A stretch of DNA of 64,000 nucleotides from Trichocoleus desertorum NBK24 (GTDB lineage Bacteria > Cyanobacteriota > Cyanobacteriia > FACHB-46). Numbering within the stretch: position 1 is the stretch's first letter; every line of letters begins with the position of its first letter. Both the position numbers and the translations under genes were made by a program. Of the stretch, positions 9,091-17,898 are shown piece after piece. The notes beneath the pieces are model-generated. The model ran no database searches and was not told the DNA's origin. It saw only the letters and a list, made by a program, of their open reading frames with translations. The stretch spans positions 4,131,628 through 4,195,627 of the forward strand of contig NZ_CP116619.1 of NCBI RefSeq assembly GCF_030409055.1, given 5' to 3'.

Positions 9091-10317
9091 TTAAGGATCA
9101 ACCCACCGATCATCCGCTTTGATCAGATTAATTAACTCTGTAACGCCTTGATCTTCCGGAACTTTTTTGATCTCGTCTCGCCCTCGGTACAGAGAAATAT
9201 AGCCAGGTTGCTTCCCAACATAACCATAGTCAGCATCTGCCATTTCACCAGGGCCGTTAACAATGCAGCCCATCACCGCAATATCGAGTCCGGTTAAATG
9301 CTTGGTTGCTTCACGAACTTTGTGGAGAACTTCTTCAAGATTAAAAAGGGTACGACCGCAGGAAGGACAGGCGACATATTCCACCATTGTTTTCCGCAAA
9401 CCTAAAGCTTGCAGAATGCTATAACAAACCGGAATCTCTTTTTCGGGAGCTTCGGTGATCGATACCCGAATCGTATCGCCAATGCCATCGGCTAACAGCG
9501 GTGCTATACCAGCCGTGGACTTGATGCGACCATATTCACCATCCCCTGCTTCAGTCACTCCGAGATGGAGGGGATAATCCATACCCAGCTCATCCATCCG
9601 CTTTGCCATCAGGCGGTAAGCTGCCACCATGACAGGCACCCGCGAAGCTTTGAGAGAAATGACCAAATTGTGAAAATTCAGCGACTCGCAGATCTGGATA
9701 AACTCGATCGCAGATTCCACCATGCCTTCAGGGGTGTCCCCGTAGGTGAACAGCATCCGCTCAGCTAAAGAACCATGATTGACCCCAATCCGCATCGCCT
9801 TACCTTGGTCTCGTAAAGAAATAACCAAGGGTTCTAGGGTTTCGCGAATTTTGGCTCCAATCTCGTCAAATTCGGCTTGGGAGTATTCAGTGCGGTCAGC
9901 CTTGGGCTTTTCAAACACATATAGCCCTGGGTTAATTCGGACTTTATCGACGTGCTTGGCAACCTCTAGGGCAATCTTCATGCCGTTGTGGTGGACATCA
10001 GCCACCAAAGGCACAGGCTGATAGGTTTCTGCTAATTTTTGTTTAATATCTTTGAGGGCGTAAGCATGGGCCAGACTGGGTACTGTCACCCGCACAATTT
10101 CGCAGCCGATCTCATGGAGACGGCGAATCGCGGCAACTGAACCCTCAATATCCAGGGTGTCCTCATTGATCATCGATTGCACGACGACTGGGGCACCTCC
10201 GCCAATCGTGACATTGCCGACCTGCACAGGACGGGTTTTGCGGCGTCGGATGGTGGTGTCAACGAAGGTTTGACCGGAGGCGGTGGAGGTAGTAGTTGGC
10301 GTGGGCAGGGTTTGCAT
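9091..10317 (-). CDS. ispG: 4-hydroxy-3-methylbut-2-enyl diphosphate synthase
   Basis: IspG (GcpE) is the iron-sulfur enzyme that converts methylerythritol cyclodiphosphate to HMBPP in the MEP isoprenoid pathway, feeding carotenoid, chlorophyll and quinone side chains. The 408-residue protein matches the usual cyanobacterial length. The three cluster cysteines are Cys317 and Cys320 (ACPSCGR) and Cys351 ([10 protein letters not shown]). The TIM-barrel part has VQSMINEDT near residue 47 and VADVHHNG near 105. In cyanobacteria IspG is generally thought to draw electrons from ferredoxin. It is a single gene with no obvious operon partner. Confidence 0.97.
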   Translation of the reverse strand: MQTLPTPTTTSTASGQTFVDTTIRRRKTRPVQVGNVTIGGGAPVVVQSMINEDTLDIEGSVAAIRRLHEIGCEIVRVTVPSLAHAYALKDIKQKLAETYQPVPLVADVHHNGMKIALEVAKHVDKVRINPGLYVFEKPKADRTEYSQAEFDEIGAKIRETLEPLVISLRDQGKAMRIGVNHGSLAERMLFTYGDTPEGMVESAIEFIQICESLNFHNLVISLKASRVPVMVAAYRLMAKRMDELGMDYPLHLGVTEAGDGEYGRIKSTAGIAPLLADGIGDTIRVSITEAPEKEIPVCYSILQALGLRKTMVEYVACPSCGRTLFNLEEVLHKVREATKHLTGLDIAVMGCIVNGPGEMADADYGYVGKQPGYISLYRGRDEIKKVPEDQGVTELINLIKADDRWVDP

Positions 10318-10486
10318 ACGCTGATGGCTGGCTTCTAAACCAAGACAAGTAAGTGTTTCTCTCTATCTCTCAGATTGCCACAGTTAGGCTTCATTTCACG
10401 AAAGGAATTCAAATTTGCGTAATTCTCTCAGCAGAACTAGTAGGTACAGATTGTTGAGTTAAAAATCTGTAATCAGGGAAACTACA

Positions 10487-11191
10487 GTGACTAATATGGG
10501 CGTTTTGAAGGTGTCGAACTTGGCTTTGTTCAGTGCTGGTGTGGGTTTGTTATTGCTGAGTACAACACCACAAAGAGTAGTGGCTGAGACAGCCGGAGAT
10601 CTGTTGTGCCAGAAATCTCCCCATAACTCGCAGTGTGTGAAACAAGGTACATCTTCGCCCAGCCCTACCAGTTATGCAGCAACCGCTAAGGCCAATTTGC
10701 GGGTTGTCCCTGTGGAGCAAGACTGGCGATCGCCAAAATCAGAAATTCCTTGGTCGGAACCTGTGATTGTACGCGATCAATTTGATGGCGAATATTTAGC
10801 TGTATTCGACAAAAGTCACTCTGGTAGTGCTTTCTGGAGCGGGCGTGAGTCGGGAGTCGTCACCCAATGGACACCAACTAAAATTGCTGTGTTTGCCTAT
10901 AAGAAGACCAGCTCTTGTGGATTCCTGACTTGTAAGAACATCATGGACTCGTCTTTAGTCGGCAAATCCCTCGAAATTAAATTAGGGAGCGAAATCTTCA
11001 AGCTAGATGGAGAAGATAGTACGTTTGCTGTTACTCCTGAGTTAGCCAAAGCATTGCAAAGTGCTCCTGCGGAGGAAGTTGTGATGAGAATTACTTTGGC
11101 TGGCAATGGTTCGACGATCACAAACAAAATTGGCAAAGGCACCGTTCAAGCTTGGAAAACGGTTTACCAAGCACTAGAGCCAACTCGTTAA
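10487..11191 (+). CDS. secreted protein of unknown function
   Basis: A 234-residue protein with an N-terminal hydrophobic segment (LALFSAGVGLLLLS) and a likely signal-peptide cleavage near VVAETA, so it should be exported to the periplasm or cell surface. The mature part has paired cysteines at LLCQKSPHNSQC and at SSCGFLTCK that could form disulphides. I do not recognise the fold. The GTG start at 10487 is favoured because an AGGGA Shine-Dalgarno lies seven bases upstream; ATG at 10496 is the alternative. A HIP1-built hairpin follows the gene. Confidence 0.75.
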   Translation: MTNMGVLKVSNLALFSAGVGLLLLSTTPQRVVAETAGDLLCQKSPHNSQCVKQGTSSPSPTSYAATAKANLRVVPVEQDWRSPKSEIPWSEPVIVRDQFDGEYLAVFDKSHSGSAFWSGRESGVVTQWTPTKIAVFAYKKTSSCGFLTCKNIMDSSLVGKSLEIKLGSEIFKLDGEDSTFAVTPELAKALQSAPAEEVVMRITLAGNGSTITNKIGKGTVQAWKTVYQALEPTR

Positions 11192-11202
11192 TTCGTAGAT
11201 AA

Positions 11203-11238
11203 AGGCGATCGCTATCTCTGCACTCCAAGCGATCGCCT
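11203..11238. terminator. Hairpin built from two HIP1 octamers
   Basis: AGGCGATCGC (11203-11212) and GCGATCGCCT (11229-11238) form a perfect 10-bp stem around a 16-base loop, 12 bases after the stop of the upstream gene and 24 bases from the end of the convergent gene. Each arm contains a complete HIP1 site. Likely a bidirectional terminator. Confidence 0.5.
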
Positions 11239-11261
11239 CTGTAATCCTAGAAATTAGCTGA

Positions 11262-11471
11262 TTAGTCTTGAGAGAAATCGGGGAAAACCCATTGAGGTGG
11301 TTCACTCACTCTTCTGCGGGCACGTTCCTCAGCAATTTCCAGCATCTTGTCGAGTGAAGTATTGGCTATAAACTTGGTTGCTGCCTCCTTGTACTCCAAA
11401 TTTGGGCATTGATCCCCAAGGACACAACCGTTCTTACAAGCTTCGGCGCAGTTTATAGATGCTGACGTCAC
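11262..11471 (-). CDS. small Cys-rich conserved cyanobacterial protein
   Basis: A 69-residue protein with four cysteines in the first third, spaced as in NCAEACKNGCVLGDQCPN. The rest is helical (TSLDKMLEIAEERARRR) and ends PQWVFPDFSQD. The cysteine spacing suggests a small metal or Fe-S site, but I know of no assigned function. I recall very similar proteins in many cyanobacteria, which supports it being real. A plausible AGGAGA Shine-Dalgarno lies ahead of the start. No operon partner is evident. Confidence 0.8.
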   Translation of the reverse strand: MTSASINCAEACKNGCVLGDQCPNLEYKEAATKFIANTSLDKMLEIAEERARRRVSEPPQWVFPDFSQD

Positions 11472-11755
11472 TTCTGTTCTCCTAAAATCTCAAAATGACA
11501 GTTGGTTAAAGCAGCTTTTTAGAGTTGTTGGCAGAGGCGAGGCTCTTTCAGATTTTACCGCTAGAGATCGCGCCACCCATCTGAAACTTGAAACCCTTTT
11601 TCTAGGCCGGGGATCGAAGCTCAAATTAATTTCTGTGACTGCTACTGCTTGATTAATTGCTTTGAGTGGCAGCTTAGAAGGAGAGGGAAAGAAAGCAATC
11701 TTCCCTGAAGATCATTTTGGCGATCGCTTCACAGATTGTTACCGATTTCGTTGGG

Positions 11756-12871
11756 TTAAGCCTGATCAGGTGCTAAATCCTGAGGTATCGAGTCTTGGGG
11801 CCGATAGACCTTACCTGGCGAATGATCGGCGTTAATTTCAACTACTAAATCAACATGGCGGGGATCGCGAGTGAGCGGTTGGATGAAGAGCTCAGGATGC
11901 AGAGCTTTCCAGAAATATTCCACAAATTGATTAATCTCGCGATCGCTCATGCCGCTCTTACCCGCTGCAATCATCTGGTGTTCCGCTTGTCGCCGCCATT
12001 GCTGACTCAGGCGGTAATCGGTCGGATGAAGCACCATGAGTCGGTCTAATTTGGCCCAAAGTGGCAGATAATCTTGCAACTTTGCGTTCATATCTTGCGC
12101 AAATTCACGGTCTGCTTCGGTTACAATTGGAGGTAGTGCGGTAGCAAATGCTGCTGGGTTAATCGGGCGAGCTCCGACAAACCAACCTTCAAACAGCACA
12201 ATTGCCACACCTCTGACTACCTCTGGTACGGTTCTATCCCCTGCTCCGTTAAACGCAGCCTTGTCAAACCGAGGAACTTGAATCGAAGTGGACGGGTCAG
12301 CATGGCGTAGCTGGTCTAAAACCATGCAACCCAGATCCACATTGTGAGTACCTGGGGGTCCCCGCCACACTAGGCGAGGATCATTAGCTCTGAGGCGTAG
12401 CCGATCTGAATAAGTTTTGTACAGATCGTCGAGCGAAAAACTGAGGGTGCGATACCCTAAGTGGCTAAGCAGCAAGGTTAAGATCGCGGCTAGAGTAGTC
12501 TTGCCTGTTCCCTGTCCACCTAATATTCCCTGCACGAGGGGTCGTCCTAACGCTTGATGGCGTGCTGCCAACTCTAAAGCTAAGGGCAACCACAAATTCC
12601 ATAGGGGAACTAGAAGGTCAGAGTCTTGGCGGAAGGTGTGCTGACAAAACTGTTGGATTGCTGGATAAACACCTTGAAGAAGGTGCGATCGCACCTTGAC
12701 AGCCTCGCTGACATTGGTAGAGTTAATGCCAAAGGTTTTGGCTCTCAATGAATCTTCTAAAAGCCAAGTCTCCAATTGCTGCTGCAAGACTGAGTTCCGT
12801 ACCTGTCCTGCTACCCAATTTTGCAGGATTAGGTTCAAAGATGAATTGGATGGCTGCATGCCTTTACGCAT
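11756..12871 (-). CDS. D-glycerate 3-kinase (plant GLYK type)
   Basis: A P-loop kinase of the plant glycerate kinase family, which phosphorylates glycerate to 3-phosphoglycerate, the last step of photorespiratory 2-phosphoglycolate recycling. The 371-residue protein has Walker A GGQGTGKT at 118-125, followed by FSLDDLYKTYSDRL and then WRGPPGTHNVDL, both typical of GLYK and related uridine-kinase-like enzymes. FEGWFVGARP lies further on. An ATG at 12859 is an alternative start. It lies 12 bases after the Ycf20-like gene on the same strand, so the two are probably co-transcribed. Confidence 0.88.
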   Translation of the reverse strand: MRKGMQPSNSSLNLILQNWVAGQVRNSVLQQQLETWLLEDSLRAKTFGINSTNVSEAVKVRSHLLQGVYPAIQQFCQHTFRQDSDLLVPLWNLWLPLALELAARHQALGRPLVQGILGGQGTGKTTLAAILTLLLSHLGYRTLSFSLDDLYKTYSDRLRLRANDPRLVWRGPPGTHNVDLGCMVLDQLRHADPSTSIQVPRFDKAAFNGAGDRTVPEVVRGVAIVLFEGWFVGARPINPAAFATALPPIVTEADREFAQDMNAKLQDYLPLWAKLDRLMVLHPTDYRLSQQWRRQAEHQMIAAGKSGMSDREINQFVEYFWKALHPELFIQPLTRDPRHVDLVVEINADHSPGKVYRPQDSIPQDLAPDQA

Positions 12872-12883
12872 CGCTGATTTGGT

Positions 12884-13216
12884 CTAACTGCCGATCTTGA
12901 ATGCCTCAATGAACATGCCATAAATCAGGCCCAGTTTAACGGCATTTAAAGCTTCTAGCAGCAGTGATTGTGTTGCCCCCTGACGATTGCTGTAAACAAT
13001 TCGGCTAATTGCTTCTGTAAACGCCATTAAAACTGCGGCTGCAACAATGTCCCATGTGGCTGCTTGCCCAGTAGTAGTTGGAATGGCTGTCCCTGAGAAG
13101 ATTCCGAAGAGCACGCTGATCACCAGCACCGATAGCCGTCGCCAAGGGTTACGCAACCACCGTCCCAACTGACCCAGCACTCCATCTACAAGGTTGTTTA
13201 GGCGGGTGTTTTGCAT
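12884..13216 (-). CDS. Ycf20-like protein (DUF565)
   Basis: A 110-residue membrane protein resembling Ycf20, a chloroplast and cyanobacterial family linked in green algae and plants to photoprotective quenching. The N-terminal RLNNLVDGVLGQLGRW and NPWRRLSVLVIS segments are family marks. Two or three hydrophobic stretches follow (SVLFGIFSGTAI, DIVAAAVLMAFTEAI, LGLIYGMFIEA). I take ATG 13216 as start because a GGAG lies about 12 bases upstream. A TTG at 13234 would add six residues but has no ribosome-binding site. Upstream of glycerate kinase in a probable two-gene operon. Confidence 0.82.
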   Translation of the reverse strand: MQNTRLNNLVDGVLGQLGRWLRNPWRRLSVLVISVLFGIFSGTAIPTTTGQAATWDIVAAAVLMAFTEAISRIVYSNRQGATQSLLLEALNAVKLGLIYGMFIEAFKIGS

Positions 13217-13431
13217 GAATAGCGTAGGCTCCAAAGGGTTTAGGTAACGGGATCACAAAAACAGATCTTAGTGACAAAGTATATAACTCCTGTGCAGGGG
13301 AAGATGACCTGTAGCAGGGCCAAAGTTGATGACATGAATTGAAAGCGCATTGTGTGAAGCACACAGCAGCGTAAATAATTTCAACGTACAGATTACGTAC
13401 AGGTTTCGATGACTGGGGTAGGGGGCACACC

Positions 13432-14103
13432 ATGAAGCAGGGGCAAGTGAGCAAGCAGATGAAATCGATCGCCTATCCGATAGCTGCGATCGCTGGAACA
13501 AGTTTATTTCTCGGCACAGCGGCGTTAGCTTTAGGTTGGTTACAAGTTGGTGTTTGGATTGGTCCTGTGGAACCGAAGGCTTCTGTCATTCCAGGAGTTG
13601 TTCCGGCGGAAACGGCAATGAATGTGGCTATGCGATCGGCTACAGGTAATTCTCCTATTTTGTCTTCCGCTGAGGTTGATCCCTCAGTTCAGCCAAGTAA
13701 GGTTCCAACCCGAATCGCTGTTAACAGTAGCCCTGCTCGCTTGAATGCGACCCCTAATCCTGGTGGTTTGCGGGTCAGTAACCCTACCGACCATCCAGTC
13801 CGGGTTGCTCTGTTAGCGCAACAACCTTCAACTAACTCCGCTCAAGCTTCCTTAGCTCCGACTGGTAAAGCACCTGTCTACGGCCAACCTGCCCACTGGG
13901 ATTTTGCTCCTGGTGAGGGCAGCACTCAAGGCTTAGTGTTGTCTCTCCCCGAAGGAAATCTACAACTCAAAAAAGGAGATGTGTTGGTAGCGTTTGCTCA
14001 AGATGGCTCGCGCCGTTACTGGGGGCCTTACGTCATTGGAGAAACGAACCAACCTCTCTGGAATGATCAAAGTTCTGAGTGGCAACTGAATCTGCAACCT
14101 TAA
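13432..14103 (+). CDS. single-pass membrane-anchored protein of unknown function
   Basis: A 223-residue protein starting MKQGQVSKQMKS, followed by one hydrophobic segment (residues ~13-40, IAYPIAAIAGTSLFLGTAALA). This is a signal anchor or uncleaved signal, and the rest should lie outside the cytoplasm. The middle is low-complexity, rich in Pro, Ser, Ala and Thr. The last ~110 residues look like a small beta domain (NPTDHPVRVALL, PVYGQPAHWDFAPGEGS, KKGDVLVAFAQDGSRRYWGPYVIGE). I do not recognise the family. It ends 115 bases before the first glycosyltransferase gene. Confidence 0.75.
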   Translation: MKQGQVSKQMKSIAYPIAAIAGTSLFLGTAALALGWLQVGVWIGPVEPKASVIPGVVPAETAMNVAMRSATGNSPILSSAEVDPSVQPSKVPTRIAVNSSPARLNATPNPGGLRVSNPTDHPVRVALLAQQPSTNSAQASLAPTGKAPVYGQPAHWDFAPGEGSTQGLVLSLPEGNLQLKKGDVLVAFAQDGSRRYWGPYVIGETNQPLWNDQSSEWQLNLQP

Positions 14104-14217
14104 CCGAGTTCCAGATTCACGTATTCTGACTCCTAGGTTCACGGATGGGATGATAATACTGGAGAACTTAAAATCTGGTTCTCTCGTCTCTAGTATTTTG
14201 TCCAGCCTTGTTGAATT

Positions 14218-16083
14218 TTGGATGAATTGAGTGTGGGCCGCCATATTGTACATTTGCTGAAGCATGACGAGAAGCAGCGTCCAGCGCTAATTTGGACCCT
14301 GGCGATCGCGTGGTTGCTGTTGATTGGCTGGATCGCGTTTTTTGGGCACTTGGGCAGCATTGGCTTGATTGATGAAACTGAGCCGCTGTTTGTGGAAGCT
14401 GCGCGACAGATGACGGTGACGGGTGATTGGATTACGCCCTTTTTTAATGAAGTGCCTCGCTTTGATAAGCCTCCTCTGATTTATTGGCTGATGGCGATCG
14501 CCTTTAAAGCGTTTGGGGTGAACGAATGGGCCGCTCGGCTGCCTTCGGCTTTGGCAGGATTTGCCTTGAGCTGTTTTTGCTTTTATACGTTACGTCAGTT
14601 TGGCTGGCCTCACAGACTCTCAAAAGCTACGACTCAGAAGCTACCCGCTAACTCATCAGAGCCTTCAGCAGCACCCAATCAAACTGTTGACGCTCGACGA
14701 GATTGGCAGTTGTGGCTGACGGCTGGACTGGGGGGCACAATGGTAGCGCTGCACCCCTACACGTTCTTTTTTGGACGAACTGGCTATTCGGATATGCTGC
14801 TTAGCCTCTGTATGAGCGGCTCGTTGCTAGCCTTTTTTCTGGGGTATGCCCATCCCGAAAACCGCAAAGTTCAAATTCGTTGGTATTTAACTTTCTATGC
14901 CTTGATCGGATTGGCGGTGCTGACGAAGGGGCCTGTGGGGGCGGTATTGCCTGGGATGATCATTAGTGCTTTCTTGGCCTATGTCGGTCGCTTCAAAGCA
15001 GTTTTACAAGAAGTAAAACTCGGTTGGGGAGCTTTGATTGTTTTAGGGTTAAGCGTTCCTTGGTTTGTACTGGTGACGTTAGCTAACGGGCAAGCCTACA
15101 TTGACTCATTCTTTGGCTACCACAACGTAGAACGATTTACGAGTGTGGTGAATCAGCATGGTGGCCCCTGGTACTTTCACTTTTTGGTTGTGTTAGTTGG
15201 CTTTTTACCTTGGTCAGTGTTTCTGCCTGCCGCGATCGCCCGTCTGCAATTTTGGCAACGTCGAACTTGGCAACAGCAATCCCGCTCAACTCATTTAGGA
15301 TTGTTTGCTGGTGTTTGGTTCGCCGTGGTCTTAGGGTTTTTTACCATTGCTGCGACCAAGTACTTCAGCTATGTACTACCCTCCATGCCTGCTGCTGCGA
15401 TTTTGGTGGCTCTGTGGTGGAGTGAGCAAATTGCCAAAGCAGAACTTGGGCAACAACAATCACGCAGTCTAAAGCTCAGCACGATCGCGGGGATCGCTTT
15501 ATTTGCTTTGTTGGCAGCAGCTTGTTTCTACAGCCCTCAGTGGTTGAGCGATGACCCAACCATGCCTAACCTAGGAACCCGTATGGAGCAGGCGGGCTTG
15601 GCAGAGTGGGGCGGAATGATTTGGGGAGCTAGCGCGATCGCTGGGCTTTTCCTATTACTAAAGCGGCAAGCACAGTGGTTTTGGGGCGTTAGCCTGATTG
15701 GGTTTGCGGCATTTCTGCTCTGGTTCGTGACTCCCATGTCTTTCCTGGTGGATGCGGAGCGGCAGTTACCCCTGAGAGAAATGGCTGCTGCTGCCGTCAA
15801 GGCAGGAAAGCCCCAAGAGCCGCTACTGATGATTGTGCGCGGATTTCACAAGCCTAGTTTGGTGTTTTATACAGAGCGTCCCGTCAATTTCTTGATGAAC
15901 CCGGAAACAGCCGCACCCGAAATTCAGCAAGCGATCGCCCAACCTACTGTTCCAGGTTCAGCCTTAGTGATTACTTCGCAGAAAGCTTTAACCCGATCGG
16001 GATTACAACCCACTCAATATCAGGCGATCGCTCAATCTGGGATTTATCAACTGATTCGAGTTCCTAAAACAGGTCAGCCATAA
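14218..16083 (+). CDS. GT39-type membrane glycosyltransferase (ArnT/PMT-like)
   Basis: A 621-residue polytopic membrane protein of the GT39/ArnT/PMT superfamily, which transfers sugars from polyprenyl-phosphate donors to lipids or proteins outside the membrane. The first loop has the catalytic acidic motif DETEPLF at about residues 52-58, then RFDKPPLIYWL, a motif shared by these enzymes. At least ten hydrophobic segments follow, and a soluble C-terminal part ends ITSQKALTRSG. No ATG occurs near the 5' end; TTG 14218 or GTG 14233 must be the start, and neither has a good Shine-Dalgarno. The stop codon overlaps the next gene's ATG by one base (TAATG). The acceptor is unknown. Confidence 0.88.
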   Translation: MDELSVGRHIVHLLKHDEKQRPALIWTLAIAWLLLIGWIAFFGHLGSIGLIDETEPLFVEAARQMTVTGDWITPFFNEVPRFDKPPLIYWLMAIAFKAFGVNEWAARLPSALAGFALSCFCFYTLRQFGWPHRLSKATTQKLPANSSEPSAAPNQTVDARRDWQLWLTAGLGGTMVALHPYTFFFGRTGYSDMLLSLCMSGSLLAFFLGYAHPENRKVQIRWYLTFYALIGLAVLTKGPVGAVLPGMIISAFLAYVGRFKAVLQEVKLGWGALIVLGLSVPWFVLVTLANGQAYIDSFFGYHNVERFTSVVNQHGGPWYFHFLVVLVGFLPWSVFLPAAIARLQFWQRRTWQQQSRSTHLGLFAGVWFAVVLGFFTIAATKYFSYVLPSMPAAAILVALWWSEQIAKAELGQQQSRSLKLSTIAGIALFALLAAACFYSPQWLSDDPTMPNLGTRMEQAGLAEWGGMIWGASAIAGLFLLLKRQAQWFWGVSLIGFAAFLLWFVTPMSFLVDAERQLPLREMAAAAVKAGKPQEPLLMIVRGFHKPSLVFYTERPVNFLMNPETAAPEIQQAIAQPTVPGSALVITSQKALTRSGLQPTQYQAIAQSGIYQLIRVPKTGQP

Positions 16084-17693
16084 TGCAAGCAGCACAAAAG
16101 TGGCTAACTTCCCGATTGAATCAGTGGGTAGTTTTTCTGCTGGTCGGGGGATTGTTGGTACGGGCCACCATCGCGGCTTGGCTATATCCCGGTTTTGATG
16201 AAGCCTACTACTATCTTTATGTGCTCCATCCAGACTGGAGCTATTTTGACCATCCGCTGCTGGTGGCTCTTAGCACTGGGTTTGGGCCTTGGCTCACAGG
16301 GATAGTCTCCCAGTTCACGATCCGAATTGGGACGTTGCTCCTGTATACCGGAGCCTTGATCTTTCTGTACTTGACCAGCGCTACCCTTTTCTCTGCACGA
16401 GTTGCAACTCTGACTCTAGCGATCGCCACTGCTATTCCCATCTTTCAGGTAGGTTTTGGCATTTTGACGGTGCCCGACACGCCGCTGATGTTTTTCTGGG
16501 CTGCCACCCTCTATGTCGCTGCTGTAGAATTTTTTCGAGTTCCAGAAAGCTATCGACCCAGTTGGCGATTGGCGTTGATCAGTGTTTTGGTCGGTTTAGC
16601 CTGCTTAGGGAAATATCACGGCTTTCTGCTGGGGTTTGGGTTAGTTGGGTTTTGCTTAACCAGCGATCGCCATCGCTCGGCCCTCTTTTCTCCTTGGATG
16701 GGCCTCGGTTTAGCGTTGTTTGCGCTTACTCTCTCCCCCATGCTGCTGTGGAACTGGCAGCGAGATTGGGTCTCCTTTCGGTTTCAGTCTGGACGGGCGG
16801 TTCCCAGAGATCAATACGATCTACTGGCTCTCCTTAGCACCTTTTTAGTCGGAGTTGCTTACCTATTTCCCACCTTTGGCTTTCCTTTGTGGTGGGTGAC
16901 GCTGTGTCAGGCAGGCAAACAAGTTATGCAGCCTTGGCGAAGCAAATCTGGAATTGATCTCAATTTGCATAGCAAACAGCGATTCATCCTCTGGATGTCT
17001 TTGCCCGTCATCTTAATCTTTACCCTGATTGGCGGTTATCAGCAGATTTTGCCAACTTGGCCCATGCCAGGATTTTGGGGAGCCACCTTACTGTTGGGTT
17101 ATCAAGCCGCCTTGTGGCAAAAGCGAGCTCCGCGCGCCGTTCAGCGTTGGCTGGTTGGGTCTGGAGCTACCATCCTTGTTTTGATGTCGATTGCGCTGCT
17201 GCATGTGGCGTTTGGCATTGCCCAAACCACCAGCAATTATGCTTTTTTGGGTGGTCTGTGGTCTCCCAAGGACGACTCTTCTACGCAACTTATAGATGTG
17301 CAGCAGTTACGTCGGGGCTTTGCCGACAACCCCACACTGCAAGCAGCTCTGCAAGAGACTGATTTTATCTTTACCAATCGCTATTTCTTAGGTGGACAGA
17401 TTGCAATGGCTTTGGAGCCTCTACAACCTAAGCCGATTGGCTGCTTGTGTGAAGATCTGCGCGGCTTTGCATTTTGGTCTAAGCCGAATGAATGGGTTGG
17501 AAAAGATGCACTGTACATCACCTCTGAGCAATTTAAGGGTAAAACGGGTTTAGCTCCGTACCAAGGTTACTTCAGTAGTATCGATAAGATTGCAGATGTC
17601 CCAATTCGTCGGGGGGGCGCGATCGTGCAAGTCTTTTACGTTTATCGAGCCAAGAATTTGCTACAGCCTTATCCTCGACCCTACGGAAATTGA
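16083..17693 (+). CDS. GT39-type membrane glycosyltransferase, second copy
   Basis: A 536-residue membrane protein of the same superfamily as its upstream neighbour but only distantly similar to it. The first external loop has YPGFDEAYYYLY followed by YFDHPLLVAL, equivalent to the DE and HPP motifs of GT39 enzymes. About ten to twelve hydrophobic segments follow, then a C-terminal soluble region (GGQIAMALEPLQPKPIGCLC). The ATG at 16083 overlaps the upstream stop by one base, so the two are translationally coupled and probably act in one envelope pathway, possibly glycolipid or glycoprotein modification. Donor and acceptor cannot be read from sequence. Confidence 0.87.
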   Translation: MQAAQKWLTSRLNQWVVFLLVGGLLVRATIAAWLYPGFDEAYYYLYVLHPDWSYFDHPLLVALSTGFGPWLTGIVSQFTIRIGTLLLYTGALIFLYLTSATLFSARVATLTLAIATAIPIFQVGFGILTVPDTPLMFFWAATLYVAAVEFFRVPESYRPSWRLALISVLVGLACLGKYHGFLLGFGLVGFCLTSDRHRSALFSPWMGLGLALFALTLSPMLLWNWQRDWVSFRFQSGRAVPRDQYDLLALLSTFLVGVAYLFPTFGFPLWWVTLCQAGKQVMQPWRSKSGIDLNLHSKQRFILWMSLPVILIFTLIGGYQQILPTWPMPGFWGATLLLGYQAALWQKRAPRAVQRWLVGSGATILVLMSIALLHVAFGIAQTTSNYAFLGGLWSPKDDSSTQLIDVQQLRRGFADNPTLQAALQETDFIFTNRYFLGGQIAMALEPLQPKPIGCLCEDLRGFAFWSKPNEWVGKDALYITSEQFKGKTGLAPYQGYFSSIDKIADVPIRRGGAIVQVFYVYRAKNLLQPYPRPYGN

Positions 17694-17727
17694 TATAGCG
17701 TTCGCAAACCATTTGTGAACAGGGGGG

Positions 17728-17762
17728 GTGGGGCAACGCCCCACACAGGGGTTTCACCCCTG
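17728..17762. repeat. Double GC-rich hairpin
   Basis: Two perfect 7-bp hairpins with 3-base loops stand one base apart: GTGGGGC/GCCCCAC (17728-17734 and 17738-17744) and CAGGGGT/ACCCCTG (17746-17752 and 17756-17762). They follow the second glycosyltransferase by 34 bases. This looks like a dispersed palindromic element that may also act as terminator. Only one copy is seen in this window. Confidence 0.45.
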
Positions 17763-17898
17763 CATCCCGTTCAAGAATCAAAAAGGATTGCTCTAGTTTT
17801 GAATCGAGTAGGAGTCCGCGCTCCTTCCACACTACTCAAAACTACTCAAAGTGATTATCTGTAAACCGCTTAAGACTTAACGGCAAGGAGCTATTGGG

